A DNA stretch of 64,000 nt from assembly GCA_029907255.1 (NCBI GenBank), contig JARYMF010000008.1:62001-126000 (forward strand), written 5' to 3'. Under the pieces are notes generated by a model, which was not told where the DNA came from, ran no database searches, and saw only the letters and a program-made list of their open reading frames with translations. The position numbers and the translations under genes were made by a program. The stretch comes from Armatimonadota bacterium (GTDB taxonomy: Bacteria > Armatimonadota > UBA5829 > DTJY01). Positions 45,942-53,431 of this stretch are shown piece after piece (position 1 is the stretch's first letter; each line of letters opens with the position of its first letter).

Positions 45942-46981
45942 GAGCAATGCATGCAGTTTTAATGCTTGGTCTGGCGATTTGCTTGGTTGTATTACCTGCT
46001 AGCGCTTTTCAGCTTGGTACTGGAGTTGCACTTCCCCTGCAAGGTCAGTTTGTCAGCCCTGTTTGGTCGCCAACCGGCGAAGGTCTTGCTTTGGCCGGAG
46101 ACAGGTTTCAAGGGCTTTACTATACTGATTTGATGGGCAATCTAAAGGTAATCTCCGATGCATCGCTTTCGGGATGGAAATTCTCCTGGTCGCCTGATGG
46201 CCAGGCGCTTGCGTATAGAATGCGGCAGGGTGATGACGATGTAGCAATGGCTGCTATGGTAGCTGGCATGGATGGGAAAGTTCAGCAGGTTTCTCCTTGG
46301 GAAAACGATTTACTACCGCCGAAGTGGGGCAAGGATGGCTTAACATATCGCTCAGGTGACGAACTTGTTACGGTTGATAAGGATGGAAATGTTAAGAGCA
46401 CGTACAGCCTTACGCAAGGTCGGGGGTTGTTATCGAAAATCGTAAACATCTTTGGCACATTCATGCTTATGGATGTAACAGGGGCTACTTTCGCTGCTTA
46501 TGGGTCCCTTTTAAGCGTGGAGCAGGCGGAAGTAAAGCCTCCAGTGGGAGTGTATGTTGATTCTGACAACCAGCTTTGGGCTATTGATGAAAACGGCAAT
46601 CGCAAGAAGTTACTCGAGGGTGAGGATGAAGCAGGCTTCAACACGCCGGTGGAGTCGCCCGATGGGGATAAGTACGCGGTTGAAGGTTTTGGTGGCAAGA
46701 TATACGTTGTTGATAAGAAGGGCGGATTGCCAGTTGACCTAGGTCCGGGAAGTAATCCCTCATGGTCGCCGGATGGAAGATACTTAATTTATGAAGTTAC
46801 ATCTGACGATGGCCATTCCATTCTTTCATCCGACCTGTGGGTTTCAAGCGTTGATGGACTTGAGCGATATCAGCTCACTAACACGCCCGGGATTGAATCG
46901 TGGCCAAGCTGGTCGCCAGATGGAAAGTACATCGCCTATGTAGTTGACGGCGTTGTATATATTGCTCCAATCCAACCCTAA
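45938..46981 (+). CDS. Secreted PD40/TolB-like beta-propeller protein, copy 2
   Basis: A 347-residue exported propeller, paralogue of the gene at 43738. The signal peptide is at about 1-23 (LMLGLAICLVVLPASA), followed by FQLGTGVALPLQGQ, VWSPTGEGLALAGDRFQGLYYTDL, SWSPDGQALAYRMRQ, SWSPDGRYLIYEVTSDDG and SWSPDGKYIAYVVDGVVYIAP. TTGGAGG lies 10 bases upstream of the ATG. It completes the second copy of the two-gene cassette. Confidence 0.83.
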   Translation: MRAMHAVLMLGLAICLVVLPASAFQLGTGVALPLQGQFVSPVWSPTGEGLALAGDRFQGLYYTDLMGNLKVISDASLSGWKFSWSPDGQALAYRMRQGDDDVAMAAMVAGMDGKVQQVSPWENDLLPPKWGKDGLTYRSGDELVTVDKDGNVKSTYSLTQGRGLLSKIVNIFGTFMLMDVTGATFAAYGSLLSVEQAEVKPPVGVYVDSDNQLWAIDENGNRKKLLEGEDEAGFNTPVESPDGDKYAVEGFGGKIYVVDKKGGLPVDLGPGSNPSWSPDGRYLIYEVTSDDGHSILSSDLWVSSVDGLERYQLTNTPGIESWPSWSPDGKYIAYVVDGVVYIAPIQP

Positions 46982-47016
46982 GGGGTTTGGAGCTATGTAC
47001 GCAAAGGAGGTGGTCT

Positions 47017-47025
47017 ATGAGTTAA
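47017..47025 (+). promoter_or_regulatory. Two-codon mini-ORF (ATG AGT TAA) with a strong ribosome-binding site
   Basis: AAAGGAGG (47003-47010) sits six bases before ATG AGT TAA. The amidase start at 47088 follows 62 bases later with its own AAAGGAGG. It is the cleanest example of the mini-ORF leader pattern in the cluster. Confidence 0.42.
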
Positions 47026-47087
47026 AAGAACGTATGTAGGGCACACTGCACCTATTTTACGGAAAACTGGAAAGGAGGAATTTGTAA

Positions 47088-47717
47088 ATGAGAAAGATGC
47101 TAACTGTAATTTGCATGCTGTCGCTGGTGATTTGTCTTGCTTCCGGCGTCAGCGCCCACCTTACGGGCAAGAAAATCTGCATTGACCCGGGTCATGGTGG
47201 CTCGGACCCAGGCGCAGTAAGTGGCGGTTATGAAGAGGAAGACATCAACCTTGCAATTGGTAACAGGATGAATGTCCGCTTCATTAATGATGCGGCTTCA
47301 ACAAAAATGACAAGGACAAGCGATGTCTACGTTTCCCTCTCAAGCAGGTGCTCGATAGCCAACACATGGGGAGCAAATAGGTTCGAAAGCACCCACTGCA
47401 ATGCTTTCAGCGACAGCTCGGCTAACGGCACGGAGACCTACTGCTGCCCTGGTTGCAGCACCTATTCCTATGACCTGCGTAACAAGGTTAACCCTGAACT
47501 CGTTTCCCATATGGGAACGGTAAATAGGGGTGTAAAGACAGCTTCGTTCACAGTGCTGACCGGGACAACGATGCCTGCAATTCTGGGCGAGGTTGCGTTC
47601 ATAACCAACACCGCCGACCGCAACAAACTCATAAGCTCGACATATCAGGATTATGCAGGCATTGCTTACCTGCATGGAACGCAGAGCCACTATGGCGTAA
47701 CCCCGCACACCCATTAA
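47088..47717 (+). CDS. Secreted N-acetylmuramoyl-L-alanine amidase (Amidase_3), catalytic domain only
   Basis: A 209-residue exported amidase with signal peptide (about 1-24) and a complete catalytic domain: IDPGHGGSDPGAV, YEEEDINLAIG, ESTHCNAFSD and ILGEVAFITN supply the two zinc His, zinc Glu and catalytic Glu. The loop carries CCPGC, as in the amidase at 41472. It ends after HGTQSHYG and lacks any golvesin-like module, so it may be a diffusible form of the same activity. AAAGGAGGA precedes the ATG. A strong terminator follows. Confidence 0.92.
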   Translation: MRKMLTVICMLSLVICLASGVSAHLTGKKICIDPGHGGSDPGAVSGGYEEEDINLAIGNRMNVRFINDAASTKMTRTSDVYVSLSSRCSIANTWGANRFESTHCNAFSDSSANGTETYCCPGCSTYSYDLRNKVNPELVSHMGTVNRGVKTASFTVLTGTTMPAILGEVAFITNTADRNKLISSTYQDYAGIAYLHGTQSHYGVTPHTH

Positions 47718-47738
47718 TCTAAATCTCTAGGGCTTTTG

Positions 47739-47773
47739 GTGGGCGGAGGCCTCGGCCTCCGCCCACTTTTTAT
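47739..47773 (+). terminator. Strong intrinsic terminator closing the secreted-enzyme cluster
   Basis: GTGGGCGGAGGCC (47739-47751) pairs perfectly with GGCCTCCGCCCAC (47754-47766), followed by a T5ATT tract. It is the only hairpin in the cluster with a classical T-tract. Confidence 0.88.
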
Positions 47774-47846
47774 TGCAGGAATTGGCTTTGCTTTCTCTGA
47801 AATACCCTATTGGCAAGAATTTGTGAGATTTTAGGAGGGTTAGCCA

Positions 47847-48935
47847 ATGATTGGTCTGACAAGTCTAGCTTCCTTGCCAAGGCTGCGTGATTATACAAGC
47901 CACCGCATATCAAGTTGGGATACAACTGGTGGAAATGCCGACATGTGGCGCATTGACGCTGGGGAGAAGAGAATTCTAGCCGAAATCGAGGGACCAGCGT
48001 GCATTAAGCACATATGGATGACATTGGGCATCAAACAAGAAGATTACGTTCGCCGGATAGTGCTGCGCATGTATTGGGATGACTGCCCAGAGCCGAGCGT
48101 TGAGTGCCCAATTGGTGACTTTTTTGGTATGGGACATGGGATGCGCAAGAACTTTGTTACCCTCCCACTTCAAATGAGTCCCCAGAATGGAAAGGGATTC
48201 AATTCTTGGTGGCCAATGCCGTTTAAGAAAAAGGGAATAATTGAGGTTGAGAATCAATCGCCAGAAACATACAGTCATTATTTTTACATTGACTACGAAA
48301 AATACCCATCGGAGGAAGCGGTCGAAGGTCTTGCATATTTTCATGTTCAGTGGCGGCGGGAGGCTGATACACATGGTTGGGCGTTCGAGGAGGGTTTGAG
48401 GCGCGAGGATTATGCGGAGACTCCTCGAATGAAGCATCCGAGTGCTGAGGGTAACTATGTCATTTGCGACGTCGAAGGCGATGGCATCTACTGCGGCGCC
48501 CATCTCGATATTGACTGCTTTCAAAGAAATCCCAACGATTGGTATGGCGAGGGAGACGATATGGTCTTCATCGATGGCGAAAAATGGCCGCCATCGCTTC
48601 ATGGAACAGGCACGGAAGATTGGTTTAACTGCGCATATTGCCCAACCCAGGAGTATAATGCGCCATATCATGGGATTATCCTCTATAGTGGAAATGAGAA
48701 TTGGCGCTGGAAAGGGAAGAACACAGTTTATCGTTATTACATAGAAGACCCCATCCGATTTAGGAAGAGCATTTTGGTGACGATTGAGCATGGACATGCA
48801 AACAAGTTAAGCAATGACTATTCGAGCACTGCGTACTACTATCTAACTAAACCCAAGCGTGGCGGGCCTGAGCTTCCGCCGGTAGAAGACCGCCTTCCGA
48901 GGCCCAATGAGCCTGTGTATGAAGGCAAGCGATAG
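47847..48935 (+). CDS. DUF2961/GH172-family glycoside hydrolase
   Basis: A 362-residue protein without signal peptide. Family signatures are RISSWDTTGGNADMWRIDAGEK, GPACIKHIWMT, LRMYWDDCPEPSVECPIGDFFGMGHG, and HGTGTEDWFNCAYC, where the conserved Glu lies in the catalytic region. Characterised DUF2961 proteins (GH172) cleave alpha-D-fructofuranosides or D-arabinofuranosides and assemble as oligomers; the substrate here is unknown. The missing signal peptide suggests cytoplasmic action on an imported oligosaccharide. The start is supported by TAGGAGGG. Confidence 0.9.
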   Translation: MIGLTSLASLPRLRDYTSHRISSWDTTGGNADMWRIDAGEKRILAEIEGPACIKHIWMTLGIKQEDYVRRIVLRMYWDDCPEPSVECPIGDFFGMGHGMRKNFVTLPLQMSPQNGKGFNSWWPMPFKKKGIIEVENQSPETYSHYFYIDYEKYPSEEAVEGLAYFHVQWRREADTHGWAFEEGLRREDYAETPRMKHPSAEGNYVICDVEGDGIYCGAHLDIDCFQRNPNDWYGEGDDMVFIDGEKWPPSLHGTGTEDWFNCAYCPTQEYNAPYHGIILYSGNENWRWKGKNTVYRYYIEDPIRFRKSILVTIEHGHANKLSNDYSSTAYYYLTKPKRGGPELPPVEDRLPRPNEPVYEGKR

Positions 48936-49163
48936 TTGAATTGAGTAGGTGAATTTCTAGCTAAAAGTGCTGGGGCCTTGCGAAAGTGTCCGCGTAGACG
49001 CAATAATTACATATGCAAGGCCTCTCCCTCCCCATTTGCAGCATAAATACCGCTTTACAGCTTTTTCCGTGTTTGAAAGTTGAATGTATTGGGTATTTTG
49101 GGTTTTGTATATTTGCTTGCACTTAGTGCTGTAATGCGTTCTCATGGGAAGGGGCCAGAAAAC

Positions 49164-50213
49164 ATGCGGATTGGTGTATTGCTTGTGATTTTGGCAGTAA
49201 TTAGTATGCCAGCGGTGTGCGAGATAGGACAAATCTATGCAAATGGTTTTTTACCGGCAGTGCCAATTCCTCCAGACAATCCGCAGACGGATGCAAAGAT
49301 TAGGCTTGGGGCTCAATTATATTTCGACGCAAGGCTCTCGTCGGATGGGACAATTAGCTGTGCGAGCTGCCACCGTCCGGACAAGGCTTGGGCGGATACT
49401 ACTCCTGTTTCTGAGGGAGTGGCACATCAGAAGGGGATGCGAAATTCACCCTCAATTATAAACACAGCGTATGTTATCCCTCAATTTTGGGATGGGCGAG
49501 CATTGCATCTGGAAAAACAGGCCGTCGGGCCTGTTCAAAATCCAATCGAAATGGATCTTACCAAAGAAGAGATTGAGTTCCGGCTGAACCACATACCAGG
49601 TTATGTAACTCAATTTGAGGAAGTGTTTGGTGCCAAACCAACAATTGACTTGTTAGCAAAAGCCATTGCTTCGTTTGAGCGCACGATTGTCACAGGTGAG
49701 TCGCCATATGACAAGTACCTCGCCGGTGACAAATCGGCAATGAGCAAGTCTGCAATCCGAGGTATGGAGCTGTTTAATGGCAAGGGACATTGCAATGTTT
49801 GTCACAGCGGCCCAGCTTTCAGTGATTCACGTTTCCACAACCTTGGGGTCGGTTATGTAAACGGAAAGTTTAAGGATGTAGGTAGATACGGCGTCACAAA
49901 CGATCCAAAGGATATGGGTGCGTTCCTTACGCCGAAGCTTAGGGCTGTTGCACTCACACCTCCCTATATGCACGACGGTTCGGAACCGACCCTGGAGGCT
50001 GTGATTGAGCTTTACAATAAGGGCGGAATACCGAATCCAAATCTCGACCCGGCAATGGTGCCGCTCGGTCTAACAGTGCAAGAGAAGGAAGATTTGATTG
50101 AGTTTATGAAAGCGCTTACTGGGCCTTACCCCGTAATGGAACAGCCTGCGCTACCAAATCCAAATATTACTGCACAGCAACTTAGGGAAATGTGGAAAGG
50201 GGCTACTAAATGA
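49164..50213 (+). CDS. Diheme cytochrome c peroxidase (MauG/CcpA family)
   Basis: A 349-residue periplasmic protein with signal peptide (about 1-22, MRIGVLLVILAVISMPAVCE) and two c-type haem sites, CASCH (about 70) and CNVCH (about 210). It also has the family sequences AQLYFDARLSSDGTISC, FWDGRALHLEKQA, GRYGVTNDPKDMGAFLTPKLRAVALTPPYMHDGS (with the axial Met) and a C-terminal LTGPYP. It would reduce hydrogen peroxide or oxidise a partner. ATG 49164 has GGAAGGGG upstream and gives a normal signal; an upstream ATG at 49080 adds an improbable segment. The stop overlaps the next gene. Confidence 0.92.
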   Translation: MRIGVLLVILAVISMPAVCEIGQIYANGFLPAVPIPPDNPQTDAKIRLGAQLYFDARLSSDGTISCASCHRPDKAWADTTPVSEGVAHQKGMRNSPSIINTAYVIPQFWDGRALHLEKQAVGPVQNPIEMDLTKEEIEFRLNHIPGYVTQFEEVFGAKPTIDLLAKAIASFERTIVTGESPYDKYLAGDKSAMSKSAIRGMELFNGKGHCNVCHSGPAFSDSRFHNLGVGYVNGKFKDVGRYGVTNDPKDMGAFLTPKLRAVALTPPYMHDGSEPTLEAVIELYNKGGIPNPNLDPAMVPLGLTVQEKEDLIEFMKALTGPYPVMEQPALPNPNITAQQLREMWKGATK

Positions 50214-51430
50214 GCAGTCGGCGATGTTGGACAATAACAACAATTTTGGCGTTCCTCATATTAATTGCTATGACTCCCTCTTTTGGCATCCCTGCTTTCG
50301 CCCGCAAATATGGTTTCAATTGCGAGATGTGCCATGTTTCATGGCCCGCACTAAACGATTTTGGACAAAAGTTTCGATGGAATGGTTATAACATACCAGG
50401 GCAGGAGAACTTGGAGAAAACTTTATGGGAGTTGGGAGGACCACCAATTGCTTTTAGGACGATGGCTGGCTATACAATAGATTCATTCTCACCAAACGGG
50501 GCTGGAGACGAAGTCAATCAGTTTCAAATAAACGGACTCGATGTTTTGGGAGGCGGTGTTCTCGGCTTTAGGAAAGGTTTTTTCGTTGCGTATTTGCCGC
50601 GGATTGAGCCCACTAACGGTGTGGAAGCCCAGGATGCAGAAGTAGAACAGGCAAACGTGGTCTTCAGTTATCTGCGTTCTACGTGGCTAAATGTCAGAGT
50701 CGGTCGTTTTGAAACGGCAGTTTTGCCATTTTCTGTGCTTCGGTCAATTACTATTTCTCCATATGAGATATATGAGTTTGATGGTGGCTTGGGCTCGGCC
50801 AATCGGTTTTCATTGGCAAGTACAACAGATGGAATTGAGATAGTAGGCTATGGTAAGAAGCCGTGGCAGTATGCCTTTGGTTGGGTCAACGGCTCACGTA
50901 CCAATCTAAATGACCAATCGCCTGCAGATGTGTACATCAGGGGTGCGTACATTTTGGGTCCTGGCATGGGTCAGAGTTCAGGCCAACGGTTTGGGGCGAT
51001 TGCCTATTTTGGAAAAGCAAGGCCTACGGATAATGCTAACTTGACAGATAAAAGAGAAAGTTTTAGTCGCGTGGGCTTCGATGCGAACCTAAACAAAGGG
51101 CAGTGGAATGTATTATTTCAATATCTTCAAGGGCGAGACGGTTCCGCCTTTAACTTGGTGGGAACTGGAGACTACAAATTCTCAGGCGGTTTCCTCCAAC
51201 TAAATCACTATCAGATGGGTTCTGCGCATTTTCTCCGTTATGATTGGGTAAACACTCCATCGTCGGATAACCATGACATAAGCCGCATAACTATCGGTAT
51301 GAGGCAGCATATTGAGCATGATTTGATGCTCCAGCTTGAATACTCCCACCGAAAAGTAGATAATGGAGGAGGTGCCGGTTTGGATGTAACTGAAAACTTT
51401 GCTGCTGCTCGTTTGGATTGGGCGTTTTGA
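50210..51430 (+). CDS. Outer-membrane beta-barrel-like protein with a c-type haem motif
   Basis: A 406-residue exported protein. After a signal peptide (about 1-27, ending FGIPAFA) there is a single haem-binding motif in FNCEMCHVSWPAL. From about residue 70 to the end, alternating amphipathic beta-strands, aromatic girdles and a C-terminal Phe (ARLDWAF) indicate a barrel. The ATG overlaps the peroxidase stop (ATGA), so the two are coupled. It may carry electrons through or at the outer membrane to the peroxidase. I do not know a named family with certainty. Confidence 0.75.
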   Translation: MSSRRCWTITTILAFLILIAMTPSFGIPAFARKYGFNCEMCHVSWPALNDFGQKFRWNGYNIPGQENLEKTLWELGGPPIAFRTMAGYTIDSFSPNGAGDEVNQFQINGLDVLGGGVLGFRKGFFVAYLPRIEPTNGVEAQDAEVEQANVVFSYLRSTWLNVRVGRFETAVLPFSVLRSITISPYEIYEFDGGLGSANRFSLASTTDGIEIVGYGKKPWQYAFGWVNGSRTNLNDQSPADVYIRGAYILGPGMGQSSGQRFGAIAYFGKARPTDNANLTDKRESFSRVGFDANLNKGQWNVLFQYLQGRDGSAFNLVGTGDYKFSGGFLQLNHYQMGSAHFLRYDWVNTPSSDNHDISRITIGMRQHIEHDLMLQLEYSHRKVDNGGGAGLDVTENFAAARLDWAF

Positions 51431-51470
51431 GAATAGAAGCAAATACTTGTTAAACCTAGCCTTGAGTCAT

Positions 51471-52523
51471 TTAAACCGGCTGAAGGCTATTGAGTATATC
51501 GCTAATGCTCACATCAGCACCGGCAACAACGGTATCGGCGGCGCCATAGTAAATGCTTAAGGTGTCGCCCCTTGCTAGTGCTCCACATGTGAAAACCACG
51601 TTTGGCATGAAGCCTTGTGTTTCATAGGGCGCCTCCGGACGCATGATGGGCTCGACGCTTTTTGCAAGAATCTTATACGGCTTGTCAAGATCTAGGAGGA
51701 GTGCTCCAAGGCAATAATAATGGTTTTCGGTTGCCGCATGATATATTTCTAGCCAACCGTGCTCTGTTCGAATGGGTATGGCTCCACCGCCGACGCGTCC
51801 GCTGTCCCAGCTGCCGCGCTGCACGCCAAGAAGGAAGCGATGGTCTCCCCAATGGAGAAGATCGTGTGAGTGCGCAAGCCAAATATTTGGTGTGCCGATA
51901 TATCGCGGCACAGGTCTGTGAAGCGCAACATACTTGCCGCCAATTTTTTCTGGAAAGATACAGACGTCTAAATTCTCAGGGCAGAATATTATGCCTTTCT
52001 TTTCGAAATGTTCGAAGTCTTGAGTTACCGCCAAGCTTGTGCATATCCCTGTTGGAGAGACACTTTTATAGGCAATGTAGTATAAACCATCAATTTCTGT
52101 AATTCTTGGGTCTTCTACACCGTAAACTTCTGAAGGCCGATCTGGAAAAATTGCAGGCTTGGCATCCACAGTAAAGCGCTTGCCATCTTTGCTTCTTGCG
52201 ATGCGAAGGTGCGATATAGTTGTTAAAAACACTTGCTCTGAGCTGCGTATGACCCGGGGGTCCGAGAAGTCATATTTCGAATCGTTGCGGTTAAACTCGA
52301 GAATCTCGATGCATGTGTTTTCGTCCTTGCATTTCAAAATTGGCACGCGGACGGTATTTTCGTCTCCAACTGCACGCTCGGCGACTCTCAGCAAAAGTAT
52401 TATCTCATCTTTATACTCCGCCACGCCCGCGTTGAATACGCATACAACTTCGAAATCAGACCTCGATGGAGGCACGTCTTCAGGTGTGATTAATGGGTTT
52501 TCTGTATAACGCACAATATTCAT
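51471..52523 (-). CDS. GH130-family beta-mannoside/mannooligosaccharide phosphorylase-like protein
   Basis: A 350-residue five-bladed propeller enzyme. GH130 features are ENPLITPEDVPPS, VFNAGVAEYKDEIILLLRVAER, YDFSDPRVI, GVEDPRITEIDGLYYIAYKS (catalytic Asp region), IWLAHSHDLLHWGDH, GGGAIPIRTEHGWLEIYH and PNVVFTCGAL. The family phosphorolyses beta-mannosides to mannose 1-phosphate or hydrolyses them; the subtype cannot be assigned. There is no signal peptide, so it acts in the cytoplasm. No strong ribosome-binding site is visible before the ATG at 52523. Confidence 0.9.
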   Translation of the reverse strand: MNIVRYTENPLITPEDVPPSRSDFEVVCVFNAGVAEYKDEIILLLRVAERAVGDENTVRVPILKCKDENTCIEILEFNRNDSKYDFSDPRVIRSSEQVFLTTISHLRIARSKDGKRFTVDAKPAIFPDRPSEVYGVEDPRITEIDGLYYIAYKSVSPTGICTSLAVTQDFEHFEKKGIIFCPENLDVCIFPEKIGGKYVALHRPVPRYIGTPNIWLAHSHDLLHWGDHRFLLGVQRGSWDSGRVGGGAIPIRTEHGWLEIYHAATENHYYCLGALLLDLDKPYKILAKSVEPIMRPEAPYETQGFMPNVVFTCGALARGDTLSIYYGAADTVVAGADVSISDILNSLQPV

Positions 52524-52612
52524 TGCAGTTGCAACATAGCCCTTAGGAATAGTGAACGAATGGGATTATACCATGATTTGAAGGATTCATACAGAGGGTA
52601 TTCGCGAGAATG

Positions 52613-53239
52613 TTACGTGCGTGAATTTTCTGCCATTAATTGTTCGCGCCCAATTAGCGAAGGAATCTTTCTTGTCGTTGGCAGGAGCACTTTGCCAATA
52701 ATCTTTTCCGTCTCAACAGGACCGAAGTATCGGCTGTCAAGTGAAAGCCCCTGAGCATCTCCGACAACATAGACGCATCCCTGCGGTACACGCACTTTCT
52801 TGAATTTTGCCACATTTGGAAGCTTGCCATAAAGTTCTTGAAGCTGGTACAGCTCCGAAGCTGGAATCACATACCTGGTATGCAACGGACTTTTATCCTT
52901 GGGGTATTCAAGGAGCCATAATGTTTCGCCTGGGCTACCAACTACGCGCTTGATGCACATTTCCCCGTTCCATTCGAAGACAACTACGTCGCCTTTTGCA
53001 GGCGGGTAATGCTTATAGGAACGTATTTCCATAAGAAATGGATGGTTAGGCTTGAGTGACGGCGTCATCGAGTCGCCAACAACAATACCAAACCGGTAAG
53101 GCGACATGCGCCATCCAATTGCTACCAATCCGAGCATGGCAACTACTGTGATTAGCCGGATGTTTCCCGTTCTGTTGTTTTCATATGCCAGGCGATAGCT
53201 TGATGACCGCAAGACGTCTGGTTTGTACTCACAGGCCAT
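52613..53239 (-). CDS. lepB: Signal peptidase I
   Basis: A 208-residue S26 membrane protease that removes signal peptides. One N-terminal transmembrane helix (about 27-43, IRLITVVAMLGLVAIGW) is followed by box B with the catalytic Ser (VVGDSMTPSL), box D with the catalytic Lys (CIKRVVGSPGE) and box E-like VYVVGDAQGLSLDSRYFGPV. The usual GDNR..SxDSR reads GDAQGLSLDSR. GAGGTG lies upstream on the minus strand. It serves the many exported proteins of this organism. Confidence 0.93.
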   Translation of the reverse strand: MACEYKPDVLRSSSYRLAYENNRTGNIRLITVVAMLGLVAIGWRMSPYRFGIVVGDSMTPSLKPNHPFLMEIRSYKHYPPAKGDVVVFEWNGEMCIKRVVGSPGETLWLLEYPKDKSPLHTRYVIPASELYQLQELYGKLPNVAKFKKVRVPQGCVYVVGDAQGLSLDSRYFGPVETEKIIGKVLLPTTRKIPSLIGREQLMAENSRT

Positions 53240-53350
53240 GATTTCACCTCTGCGCCTGGGGGTTCGCGTTATGTATCTTCATGAACCTTAGACGATTAAG
53301 GAAGTCTTACGGTTTCATCATTCCATAAAAAAATTACAATTTTCTAAACA

Positions 53351-53379
53351 TTGACACCGATGAGCAGCGCTGGTATAGT
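53351..53379 (+). promoter_or_regulatory. Sigma-70-type promoter for the M20 deacylase gene
   Basis: Perfect TTGACA at 53351-53356, a 17-base spacer and TATAGT at 53374-53379 (five of six). It lies 53 bases before the ATG at 53432, in the gap between divergent genes. Confidence 0.8.
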
Positions 53380-53431
53380 TTTCAAGGTGGTGACCCACTA
53401 AGCGCCATCGTTTTGAGGAAGAACTAGCCTT

